From RGIG8244 sp045592785 (GTDB taxonomy: Bacteria > Verrucomicrobiota > Lentisphaeria > Victivallales > UBA1829): 41,633 nucleotides of DNA. The stretch lies in NCBI GenBank assembly GCA_045592785.1, contig JAZNVL010000003.1:1-41633 (forward strand), given 5' to 3'. Below, one piece after another: positions 16,736 to 24,600 of the stretch. Each line of letters begins with the position of its first letter. The stretch's first letter is position 1. The notes below the pieces were generated by a model. It saw nothing but the letters and a program-made list of their open reading frames with translations. It was not told the DNA's origin and did no database searches. The translations under genes and the position numbers were made by a program.

Positions 16736-16764
16736 TTGTATTTTTTTATTAGGAGTGCTATATT
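16736..16764 (+). promoter_or_regulatory. Promoter of the tyrosine kinase-phosphatase pair
   Basis: TTGTAT (16736-16741), a 17-nt spacer and TATATT (16759-16764) lie about 50 nt before the ATG at 16817, in a strongly A/T-rich stretch. Confidence 0.55.
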
Positions 16765-16816
16765 ATAGAAATTCGGAAGTACGAAACAAAAAAAGAAAGA
16801 AACGGATGGAGTTTTT

Positions 16817-18241
16817 ATGAAAGAAATGGATCTTAATTTTTTCATAGGTATTCTTTTGCAGCGCTGGAAAGTTCTTTTGATCACAGCGATCGCTGTTGCT
16901 GCGTGTACCTTCGGTGTCACGAAATATCTTGTCAAGCCATCTTATGAGTCCAGTGTGACTCTTTTCTTCGGGCGCATTATGGATGCCGGTACGGATGCAA
17001 ATAATACATATTCCGGGGATTATACACGTTCATTGAGTATCGGTCTGCAATTGGCGAATGACTATCGTGAGCTGCTTAATACCAATCATGTGAAACAAAG
17101 CGTATTGGATTACATTCAGAAAGAACATGGTGTCATCGGTGAACCGGAATATGATGTAAGCGTTTCGCTTGTCCGTCAGACACGGGTATTGAAGGTCACG
17201 GTCACAACGAAGAATCCGGAACTTTCCATGCAGATCGCGGATGCGTTTTCTGTGATTTTCATGCAGGAAACCAAGAAGATCCTGGGCTTGCAGAATGCGC
17301 AGATCATTGACCCTGCCCTTTTGCCGGAAAAGCCCTGCGGTCCTGCGGTCCTTAAATTTACCGCAGTTGGCTTCATTTTTGGATTTTTGATCTGTTTCGG
17401 GCTTTTCATTCTGCTTGCGTTGCTGGATAACACGGTCAAGTCCTCCGATCAGATCGCAGAAGACTTCGAACAGCCCATCATCGGCACAATTCCTGAAAAT
17501 GAGGATGTTTGCAAAGACAATTTCAAGGGAAATTATATCGTTTCCATTGCGGAAGGGGCTGTGGCTGACCGGAGCAGCGAAAGTTACCGTTCCAGCCGTG
17601 TCAATCTGGAGTACAGCGGCTTCTCAAAAGAAAATGAAGCCCGTGTGATCGTGGTTACCAGCAGTATTGCAGCCGAAGGGAAATCCTTCAACAGTTCCAA
17701 TCTTGCCGCATCGCTCGCTGAATCCGGAAAGAAAGTTCTGTTGATCAACTGTGACCTGCGGAAACCCACGTTGCAGAAGATGTTCCAGAAATCATCTGCC
17801 ATCGGCCTTACCAATTATCTCGTCGGGGAAAAATCCGTGGATGAAATCAAGGAAAAAAATCTGTTGGACCTGCCCCTGGACGTGATCTTCTGCGGTCCGG
17901 TACCCCCCAATCCTTCCCGTCTTCTGACTTCCGAACAGTTTGATAAACTCATCGAAGCGCAGCGGAAGGAATATGATTACATCATTCTGGATACGCCTCC
18001 CATTCTGGAAACTTCCGATGCCGCCAACGTGGGGCGTTGCTGTGACGGTGTTCTGCTGGTTGTCCGTGCCAATTATACCCATACCAAATTGATCCGTGAG
18101 ACGATTACCCAGATCAAACAGATGAAACTCAATTTACTGGGCGTTCTGCTTAACAGAAGTGCCTCTCGTAAATTGAATGGCTACGGCTACGGCTACGGTT
18201 ATGGCTATGGCTATGGCGCCGGTCACAAAAATCAATACTGA
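16817..18241 (+). CDS. Wzc-type polysaccharide co-polymerase/tyrosine autokinase
   Basis: A 474-residue BY-kinase. The N-terminal Wzz-like part has membrane helices at about 18-38 and 180-203 around a periplasmic domain. The cytoplasmic kinase has Walker A SSIAAEGKS (282-290, K289), Walker A' LLINCDLRKP (D313) and Walker B YIILDTPP (D392). The C-terminus is a tyrosine cluster of alternating Gly-Tyr (455-467, six tyrosines) plus Y474, the usual site of transphosphorylation. Such kinases control chain length and export of capsule or exopolysaccharide. The matching phosphatase gene follows 23 bp downstream, but no wza, wzx, wzy or glycosyltransferase cluster is attached. The Gly-Tyr tail is encoded by a hexanucleotide repeat. 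Confidence 0.92.
   Translation: MKEMDLNFFIGILLQRWKVLLITAIAVAACTFGVTKYLVKPSYESSVTLFFGRIMDAGTDANNTYSGDYTRSLSIGLQLANDYRELLNTNHVKQSVLDYIQKEHGVIGEPEYDVSVSLVRQTRVLKVTVTTKNPELSMQIADAFSVIFMQETKKILGLQNAQIIDPALLPEKPCGPAVLKFTAVGFIFGFLICFGLFILLALLDNTVKSSDQIAEDFEQPIIGTIPENEDVCKDNFKGNYIVSIAEGAVADRSSESYRSSRVNLEYSGFSKENEARVIVVTSSIAAEGKSFNSSNLAASLAESGKKVLLINCDLRKPTLQKMFQKSSAIGLTNYLVGEKSVDEIKEKNLLDLPLDVIFCGPVPPNPSRLLTSEQFDKLIEAQRKEYDYIILDTPPILETSDAANVGRCCDGVLLVVRANYTHTKLIRETITQIKQMKLNLLGVLLNRSASRKLNGYGYGYGYGYGYGAGHKNQY
18178..18219 (+). repeat. Hexanucleotide GGCTAY repeat coding the Gly-Tyr tail
   Basis: About seven tandem GGCTAC/GGCTAT/GGTTAT units encode the alternating Gly-Tyr tail of the tyrosine kinase. 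The units differ only at the Gly and Tyr third positions. A unit gained or lost by slippage would add or remove exactly one Gly-Tyr pair without shifting the frame. Confidence 0.8.
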
Positions 18242-18264
18242 TAAAGCCCCTGACTTTTTCTCTT

Positions 18265-19005
18265 ATGTTTGATCTGCATTCCCATATTCTCTGCGGACTG
18301 GATGACGGCGCGGAATCCATGGAAGAAGCAGAAAAGATGTTTGCCCGTGCCGGCATGAACGGGATCCATACCATTTGTGCGACCAGTCATTACAGCAGAA
18401 ATGTAACTGCTGAAAAGTACAATGCCGCCTTTGATGCCGCAAAAGTATTGGCGGAAAAACACGGGATCGATCTGCTCCCGGGCATGGAATACGATCTCTG
18501 CTGGATGGATTTCTTCGCAACGGAAGAAATCCGCACCATCGGCAGCAGTTCCTGCATCCTGGTGGATATGAATCAGGATTATCTGGTCCACTCCATGGTC
18601 AATCTCTTTTTCGAGTTCAAATTGAAGGGGTTCAAAATCATTTTCGCTCATCCCGAACGGATGCTCCCGCCGAAAGAGCTGGATAAACTCATGAAGCTTT
18701 TGAAAGAGAATGACATCTACATTCAGGTGGACACCGGAAGTCTGGTCGGAAGATACGGTTCCCTTGCCCGCAGCAATGCCTTCCGGGTCATGGATGCGGG
18801 CGGATGTCATCTGTTGGCGAACGATGCGCACAAGGCAAGACATTTTCTTTTCCCGGAGTGTAAAGCCATCGTGGAGAAACGATACGGGAAGGGAGTGTTC
18901 GAACTTCTGACAGAAGAGAATCCGAAAGCCCTGTTTGCGGGGGAAGATCTTATTCCCAGCAAGCCCCGTAAAACCTTTTTTCAACGTCTCTTTTCCCGCG
19001 CCTGA
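18265..19005 (+). CDS. PHP-type protein-tyrosine phosphatase (CpsB/YwqE-like)
   Basis: A 246-residue metal-dependent phosphatase of the PHP family. The metal-binding start is FDLHSHILCGLDDG (D3, H5, H7), with further ligands in TSHY (H42), AHPER and NDAHKARH. In Gram-positive capsule systems CpsB/YwqE removes phosphate from the tyrosine cluster of the partner kinase, and the order kinase-phosphatase here fits that pairing. The C-terminus is basic (KPRKTFFQRLFSRA) and may contact the membrane or the kinase. No clear ribosome site precedes the ATG. Confidence 0.9.
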   Translation: MFDLHSHILCGLDDGAESMEEAEKMFARAGMNGIHTICATSHYSRNVTAEKYNAAFDAAKVLAEKHGIDLLPGMEYDLCWMDFFATEEIRTIGSSSCILVDMNQDYLVHSMVNLFFEFKLKGFKIIFAHPERMLPPKELDKLMKLLKENDIYIQVDTGSLVGRYGSLARSNAFRVMDAGGCHLLANDAHKARHFLFPECKAIVEKRYGKGVFELLTEENPKALFAGEDLIPSKPRKTFFQRLFSRA

Positions 19006-19079
19006 TCTTTATTTGCAGAAAAACACAACTTTTTTGCTGAAACACCCTGTTTTTTTGTAAGGATTTTTATTTTTCTGAC

Positions 19080-19108
19080 TTGCAAATCATTCCCCTGTGT
19101 GCTAAAGT
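19080..19108 (+). promoter_or_regulatory. Possible promoter of the DUF4091/GH123-like gene
   Basis: TTGCAA (19080-19085), a 17-nt spacer and TAAAGT (19103-19108) lie upstream of the ATG at 19148. The match is moderate. Confidence 0.4.
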
Positions 19109-19147
19109 ACAGCGAAAGTATATATATTTAATTATTAAGGAGCCGTT

Positions 19148-20827
19148 ATGTCTGTCGAAGGTATGTTTTGTTCTTGCCTGGAGAAAATATTTCCCGATGA
19201 ATCAGCCGGCGGAACTGCCGGTTTCCGTGCCGCAAGCGCATTGCGCGGAGAACGCTTTTCCCTGCAATTTGCCTTCCGGTGCAGCGGTTATTACTCCACG
19301 CCTGTTGTCTTCGAGGTCGATTCCCCCCTGAAAAAATACATCCGGGTCCGTCGGGTCGCCCTGGTCCCCGTCCATTATCCCGGTCCTGTCAATGAGGATG
19401 ATGAATTTCTGCGGAACGGTCTGCCGGGATTATATCCGGACCCGCTGATGGATTTTGATTTGGAAAAAGGGTATAAAGTCGCATCCAATATGTGGCATGC
19501 GCTCTGGATTGATATCGATATACCCCAGCGCATGAAAGCCGGGAAATATTCTTTGAAAGTGACATGCCGTCAACCGGGCGTTGAAGAACCCGGTGCCAGT
19601 GATACGTTCACATTGAAAGTCATCGATGCGGTCCTCCCGCCCCAGAAACTCATTCATACCGAATGGTTCCATGCGGATTGCCTGGCAACGTATTACAATA
19701 TTCCCGTGTGGAGCGAAGAACACTGGCGGATCATCGAAAATCATTTCCGGTCTGCAACCTCGCACGGGATCAATATGCTTCTGACTCCCGTTTTCACCCC
19801 GCCGCTGGATACGCAGGTGGGCGGCGAACGTCCCACCGTACAGTTGGTTGGAGTGACCCTGAAAGATAAGAAATACCATTTTGACTTTACGCTTCTGACC
19901 CGTTGGATCGAGCTTGCACAGCAATGCGGATATCAGTATTTTGAGATCTCCCATCTTTTCACACAATGGGGCGCAAAATTCTGTCCGAAGATCATGGCAA
20001 AAGTCAATGGTAAACGGAAACGCATTTTCGGCTGGGATGTGCGGTCCGACTCCAAAAAATACCGGGATTTCCTGGATGCATTCCTTCCCGCACTGACCGC
20101 TTACCTCAAGAAAAAAGGCTTGCAGGATCGTGTGTATTTCCATTGTTCCGATGAACCGGGCAAGGATCACATGGAAGCCTACGGAAAAGCCGTTGAGATC
20201 CTCCGCAAACATTTGCAGGGATTCAAGATGTGCGATGCGCTTTCCAGCGTGGATTTCTATAAGACCGGGTTGGTCCAGACTCCCGTCCCTGCGGAAAATC
20301 ACATCGGGGATTTTGTGGATGCGGGTGTGAAACCGCTCTGGACTTATTACTGCTGCAGTCAGGTCTGGAAGGTGCCGAACAGACTTCTTTACATGCCCAG
20401 TGCGCGGAACCGTATCCTGGGGATGCTTCTCTACCGCTATGATGTCACCGGTTTCCTCCAGTGGGGATTCAATTTCTACTATTCCCAGTTCTCCATCAAG
20501 CCCATGGACCCGTGGTTCAGCACGGACAGCGACCAGGGATTCCCGGCAGGCGATGCCTTTATGGTTTATCCCGGTGACAAAGGGGAAGCGGTGGAATCGA
20601 TGAAACTGGAAGTCCTGTTCCAGGGCTTGCAGGACCTCCGCGCACTTCAACTCCTTGCCACAAAGATGGAACCCCGGCGGATCGTTGCCATGCTGGATGC
20701 CGCATCCCCCGGGAAACGCATGACCATGATGGAATATCCCCGTTCTGCCAAAGAGCTCCTCGCCATGCGTGAAAAGATCAACGAACGGATACGGCAGCGT
20801 TTCGCAAAGCGCGGCAGTACACGATAA
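19148..20827 (+). CDS. DUF4091/GH123-like glycoside hydrolase
   Basis: A 559-residue protein with an N-terminal beta domain (about 1-160) and a TIM-barrel-like domain resembling DUF4091 and the GH123 beta-N-acetylgalactosaminidases. The segment FHCSDEPG carries adjacent D335 and E336, matching the Asp-Glu pair used by GH123 enzymes in substrate-assisted catalysis. The C-terminal FPAGDAFMVYPGDKGEAVES and the LQDLRALQLL helix are typical DUF4091 features. No signal peptide is evident, so it may be cytoplasmic. AAGGAG lies 5 nt before the ATG. It is followed 15 bp later by rnr. GalNAc release would fit a mucin-glycan diet, but activity is not proven by sequence. Confidence 0.75.
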   Translation: MSVEGMFCSCLEKIFPDESAGGTAGFRAASALRGERFSLQFAFRCSGYYSTPVVFEVDSPLKKYIRVRRVALVPVHYPGPVNEDDEFLRNGLPGLYPDPLMDFDLEKGYKVASNMWHALWIDIDIPQRMKAGKYSLKVTCRQPGVEEPGASDTFTLKVIDAVLPPQKLIHTEWFHADCLATYYNIPVWSEEHWRIIENHFRSATSHGINMLLTPVFTPPLDTQVGGERPTVQLVGVTLKDKKYHFDFTLLTRWIELAQQCGYQYFEISHLFTQWGAKFCPKIMAKVNGKRKRIFGWDVRSDSKKYRDFLDAFLPALTAYLKKKGLQDRVYFHCSDEPGKDHMEAYGKAVEILRKHLQGFKMCDALSSVDFYKTGLVQTPVPAENHIGDFVDAGVKPLWTYYCCSQVWKVPNRLLYMPSARNRILGMLLYRYDVTGFLQWGFNFYYSQFSIKPMDPWFSTDSDQGFPAGDAFMVYPGDKGEAVESMKLEVLFQGLQDLRALQLLATKMEPRRIVAMLDAASPGKRMTMMEYPRSAKELLAMREKINERIRQRFAKRGSTR

Positions 20828-20842
20828 AAGGGTTCGGATGTC

Positions 20843-22813
20843 ATGAGTAAACGGAATCGCCAAATGCAGCATCCCGCAGGGAAAAAATACAAAGAAACGA
20901 CCGGTGTCTTTTCGGCATCGTCTTCCGGTTTCGGCTTCTTCCTGCCCGATGATGAGAGCGGAAAAGAATATTTCATTCCGCCCCACGGCGTGGGAAATGC
21001 CATCGACGGCGACAGAGTTCAGGCAAAGATCTATTATCCCGATTCCGCAGGAAATGTTCTCGGCTATCCTTCCAAAGGACCCGTGGCGTATATCATCAAT
21101 ATTCTCGAACGCAAACGGGTATTCACTGTGGCGAATATGACTTCCCGGCATACCGCTGCCCCGCTGGATCGTCATCTTCCCGATGAACTGCCGGTGAATT
21201 CTGTTCCCCGGGGCGTGAAAACCGGGGACTGGGTCAAACTGCGGCTCCTTGCCAACGGGAAGAAGTTTACGGAACGTCTCCGCGGCAGTGTGGAGGAAAA
21301 CCTGGGGCGTGCCGGGACTGTACGCGGCGATTTGAATGCCGTGATGGCGGAATTCAAACTGGAAGGACCCTATACGGAAGCGGAAGAAAAGGCGGCATCT
21401 GCATTGACGATGGAAAAGATCGCCCGGACCGATCTGCGGCATCTGTTCACCGTTACGATCGATCCCTCCGATGCCTGTGACTTTGATGATGCGCTTTCCA
21501 TTGAAGTTTCCGGGAAAAACGAAGTAACTCTCGGCGTTCATATTGCGGACGTTGCCGCATGGATCCAGCCGGGAACAAAATTTGATAAAGCCGCTTTGAA
21601 ACGCGGGTTTTCCGCATATCTCCCCGGCAGATTCCTTCCCATGCTCCCCAAAAAACTGACGAAGAAGATCAGTTTGCAGCAGAATAAAGATTCTGTCGCT
21701 CATACGGTTCTTTTCACGGTCCGACGCAGTGATGGAAAGATCCTTGCCACACGCCGCGTCCATTCCACGGTCCGGGTCAACGCCAGACTTTCCTACGATG
21801 AAGTACAGCGTTATCTTTCAGATGCGTCCCAGGCACCTGCCGAATGGAGTCGTGAACTCAAAGAAAACCTTTCGCTCCTGGCTCTGATCGCGAAACGTTT
21901 CCGTGCGAAACGGGCGAAAGAGGAAGGATTCCTGCAGCTTGATACGGTGGAGACCCGGGCGATCTGTGACGAAAAGACGGGGAAAGTCACGGCGTTGGAA
22001 CGGCGCGAACAGCGGGAAGCGGATCAACTGGTGGAAGAATTCATGCTGGCAGCCAACTCCGCAGTGGCGGCGGAATTGATCACAAAGAAAGTGGCAGGTC
22101 TGTTCCGTGTGCATCCCTATCCCATGCCGGAACGGATCGAAGAATTTTCCTCTTTCGTGGAAGCCTCTTTCGGACTGAAAACGGGCGATATCCTTGCTTC
22201 CAGAGAGAATTGCCGCAAGTTCCTGGAAAATCTGCCCGATGACCATCGCAAAAGCGTGATCGTTTCTGCTTTCCTCCGTGCGCTCCCCCGTGCGGTCTAT
22301 GCGGAAGATCCCTCCATCCACTTCGGACTGGGCAAATTGCAGTACAGTCATTTCACCAGTCCCATCCGCCGGTATACGGATCTGGCGATCCATCAGCAGT
22401 TGTGGAGCATGGATCAGAATACGCGTCTCCGTTCCAAAAAACGGTTCGGCGAACTCGCCATAACGTGTTCGGCGCAGGAAGAAGCGGTGGATAATGCCTT
22501 TTTTGCCGCCAATGACCGGATGATACTGCATTATCTGCTGCAGCATGATTTTCTGGGAAAGGGGGAGATCTTTCAGGCGGTGATCGCAAAAGTGACATCC
22601 GCCGGATTACTCTGCGAAGTCAGTGACCTGGGACTCTATGGGTTTGTCCCGGCATCCCATCTTCGCGGCGGTTATCAGCGGAGCCGGGTCCAACGGACAA
22701 AGGCGCTCCGTGCGGGCAGTCACACGGAATATGTTCCGGGCGATTTTATATATTTGATACTGGATTCTCTGGATATGGTGCGCGGGAGCGCATTGTTCCG
22801 GATCGCATTATAA
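20843..22813 (+). CDS. rnr: Ribonuclease R (RNase II family exoribonuclease)
   Basis: A 656-residue 3'-5' exoribonuclease. A cold-shock-like OB domain with GVFSASSSGFGFFLPDD (21-37) is followed by the catalytic RNB domain, whose metal-binding aspartates are in TIDPSDACDFDDALS (D207, D213, D215, D216). The family segment LQYSHFTSPIRRYTDLAIH follows, and an S1 domain ends the protein (about 565-656). It lacks the N-terminal helix-turn-helix and the long basic C-terminal tail of E. coli RNase R (813 residues), so it is a compact version. It degrades structured RNA and takes part in non-stop mRNA quality control, linking it in function to ArfB elsewhere in the window. Confidence 0.93.
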   Translation: MSKRNRQMQHPAGKKYKETTGVFSASSSGFGFFLPDDESGKEYFIPPHGVGNAIDGDRVQAKIYYPDSAGNVLGYPSKGPVAYIINILERKRVFTVANMTSRHTAAPLDRHLPDELPVNSVPRGVKTGDWVKLRLLANGKKFTERLRGSVEENLGRAGTVRGDLNAVMAEFKLEGPYTEAEEKAASALTMEKIARTDLRHLFTVTIDPSDACDFDDALSIEVSGKNEVTLGVHIADVAAWIQPGTKFDKAALKRGFSAYLPGRFLPMLPKKLTKKISLQQNKDSVAHTVLFTVRRSDGKILATRRVHSTVRVNARLSYDEVQRYLSDASQAPAEWSRELKENLSLLALIAKRFRAKRAKEEGFLQLDTVETRAICDEKTGKVTALERREQREADQLVEEFMLAANSAVAAELITKKVAGLFRVHPYPMPERIEEFSSFVEASFGLKTGDILASRENCRKFLENLPDDHRKSVIVSAFLRALPRAVYAEDPSIHFGLGKLQYSHFTSPIRRYTDLAIHQQLWSMDQNTRLRSKKRFGELAITCSAQEEAVDNAFFAANDRMILHYLLQHDFLGKGEIFQAVIAKVTSAGLLCEVSDLGLYGFVPASHLRGGYQRSRVQRTKALRAGSHTEYVPGDFIYLILDSLDMVRGSALFRIAL

Positions 22814-22853
22814 CAAGCAACATTACCCATAAAACAACAACAGGAGAAAGAAA

Positions 22854-23786
22854 ATGGCAAGAGCATTTTCCAAAATCTCACCCGATTGGTGGGATTACAC
22901 AACCCTCGATCGCGACATCCTGGATGCCGCAGCACGGATCACCCTCGACACCCTCAAAAGTTATGAGCGGCCCGGCTTCAAGATCAACCTTTACAGCACC
23001 TTCCAGGAATTCTATTGCGCGGAAGCTCTGGAATACATCCGTTGCTGGCAGAAGGCTACCGCTGACAATCCCTGCGGGATCTGCGGTCCCATCGGCCCCA
23101 CGGAACAGCTCCCTCTGGTCGCTCAGATCGTCAATGAAATGAACCTCTCTCTCAAGAACGCGCATTTCTGGGGCATGGATGAATGGGCTCTCGATGGCGA
23201 TGTCCCTGCCGGTATGGACTTCCCCCTCGGATTCGCCAAAGCCGACTGGGATCTCTGTTTCTCCCGCATCCGTCCCGAACTCCGTATGCCCGAAGAAAAC
23301 CTGCACTTCCCCAATGGTGACCTGAAAGCATATACCGATTCCTATGATGCCGCAAAATGCCTCATCATGCAGGGCGGTCAGGGCGAAACCAAACACTGGG
23401 CATTCAATGACCCCGTGCCCCGTACCGGCGCTTACAAAGATGCACCCCCCACGCCCGCAGAATACCGTCAGAAAGCGGCACGTCTCGTGGAACTCCATCC
23501 CATCACCCTCATCCAGAATGCCCGTACTTCCGGCGGCGGTACCGTCCAGAACGTGCCCTGCCGTGCATTCACCGTCGGTCCCGTGGAAACATGGAAGTCC
23601 GATCAGGTTTCCATCTGGCATCCCGGACATCATGACAATCCCTTCGGTATGCGCCTGACCACCTACATGATCTCCAAGAAGATCGCGGACAGTGCCGTTC
23701 CCATGTCGCTCTTGAGCGAACATGACAACGTGGTGTTCAACTTCTACGCGCCCGGCTTCGGCGTATGTGATGTGGAGATGCACTGA
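22854..23786 (+). CDS. NagB-like sugar-phosphate isomerase with altered active site
   Basis: A 310-residue protein of the glucosamine-6-phosphate isomerase/deaminase superfamily. It has the phosphate loop GPIGPT (78-83), the general-base aspartate in GMDEW (D109), and GQGETKHWAFNDP (175-187), which aligns with GIGxDGHIAFNEP of NagB. In that motif the ring-opening His is kept (H181), the Asp of the D-H-E triad is Thr (T179) and the Glu is Asp (D186). Function as a classical GlcN-6-P deaminase is therefore uncertain. AGGAG lies 9 nt before the ATG. The PIG-L deacetylase gene starts 2 bp after the stop. In Bacteroidota a NagB domain and a PIG-L domain can occur in one polypeptide, so the pair probably acts on one acetamido sugar. 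Confidence 0.8.
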   Translation: MARAFSKISPDWWDYTTLDRDILDAAARITLDTLKSYERPGFKINLYSTFQEFYCAEALEYIRCWQKATADNPCGICGPIGPTEQLPLVAQIVNEMNLSLKNAHFWGMDEWALDGDVPAGMDFPLGFAKADWDLCFSRIRPELRMPEENLHFPNGDLKAYTDSYDAAKCLIMQGGQGETKHWAFNDPVPRTGAYKDAPPTPAEYRQKAARLVELHPITLIQNARTSGGGTVQNVPCRAFTVGPVETWKSDQVSIWHPGHHDNPFGMRLTTYMISKKIADSAVPMSLLSEHDNVVFNFYAPGFGVCDVEMH

Positions 23787-23788
23787 TC

Positions 23789-24538
23789 ATGGCTAAACGC
23801 GCTTTCGCTATCGCTTCCCATCCCGACGACATCGAATTCATGATGGCAGGGACTCTCATCCGGCTGAAAGAAGCAGGATATGAGATCCACTACATGAATA
23901 TCGCCGACGGGGCTCTGGGCGGCAATATGCTCAATCATACGGAACTCGCCGCTTGCAGACGCAAAGAAGCCATGGCTTCCGCCGCTCTTATCGGCGCGGT
24001 GTATCATGAATCCATCACCCATGACCTGGAAGTATTCTACAACACCGAACAGCTTACCAAAGTCGTGCGGGAAGTCCGCTCCGTCGATCCCGAGATCGTC
24101 CTGACACATGGTCCCTATGACTACATGGAAGACCATATCAATGCGGGCAGACTTGCCGTTTCCGCTGCGTTCTGCCGCGGTATGGGGAATTTCCGCGGAG
24201 CAGAAGATATTATGCCCGTCATGACCGACGTGGCGGTTTATCATTCCCTCCCGCTTTCCCTGAAAGACCAGCTGAACCGTCCGGTGATCCCGGATATGTT
24301 CGTGGACGTCACCTCCACCATTGAGATGAAACGTGCCATGCTGAATTGTCATCAGAGCCAGAAACAGTGGCTGGATGAAAGTCAGAAACTGGATGCTTAT
24401 CTGGATGACATGGTCTCCCGTGCCGCCGCGATGGGCAAACTCTGCGGAAAATGTGATTACGCCGAAGGTTGGATCCGCCATAACCCCATCGGGTTCTGTG
24501 CCGAAGACTTCGATCCTCTGCGCGCGATCATCTGCTGA
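23789..24538 (+). CDS. PIG-L/LmbE-family N-acetylhexosamine deacetylase
   Basis: A 249-residue zinc-dependent deacetylase of the PIG-L (LmbE) family. The metal site begins with ASHPDDIEF (H11, D14) and is completed by the downstream DYMEDHINAG (H116), with H107 nearby. PIG-L enzymes remove N-acetyl groups from GlcNAc-containing substrates. The gene starts 2 bp after the NagB-like stop in another frame, with GGAG 11 nt upstream inside the preceding gene. Deacetylation by this protein and isomerisation or deamination by its neighbour would make a two-step pathway; the substrate is unknown. Confidence 0.85.
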   Translation: MAKRAFAIASHPDDIEFMMAGTLIRLKEAGYEIHYMNIADGALGGNMLNHTELAACRRKEAMASAALIGAVYHESITHDLEVFYNTEQLTKVVREVRSVDPEIVLTHGPYDYMEDHINAGRLAVSAAFCRGMGNFRGAEDIMPVMTDVAVYHSLPLSLKDQLNRPVIPDMFVDVTSTIEMKRAMLNCHQSQKQWLDESQKLDAYLDDMVSRAAAMGKLCGKCDYAEGWIRHNPIGFCAEDFDPLRAIIC

Positions 24539-24545
24539 TCCGAAC

Positions 24546-24573
24546 CCGGTACCGCTTTCCCGGGCGGTACCGG
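24546..24573 (+). terminator. Strong intercistronic hairpin
   Basis: A perfect 10-bp inverted repeat CCGGTACCGC / GCGGTACCGG with an 8-nt loop lies between the PIG-L and SGNH genes. The sequence after it (ATATTTT) is a weak U-tract. It may terminate most transcripts or stabilise the upstream mRNA end. Confidence 0.55.
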
Positions 24574-24600
24574 ATATTTTCATTACCTTGAGAAGTGATT

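Noticed and set aside
19010..19070. Terminator after the PHP phosphatase gene
   Set aside because: The region has T runs, but the only pairing found is a weak, interrupted A/T stem.
19430..21763. A 777-codon open frame on the minus strand opposite the DUF4091 and rnr genes
   Set aside because: It spans two well-supported genes and their junction on the other strand, shows no recognisable domain and has a composition rich in His, Phe, Gly and Arg, typical of antisense frames in this codon usage.
23780..23795. A frameshift splitting an ancestral NagB-PIG-L fusion
   Set aside because: Both parts are full length with their own start, and a ribosome site (GGAG) precedes the second start, so they are two working genes. 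An older fission or fusion remains possible.
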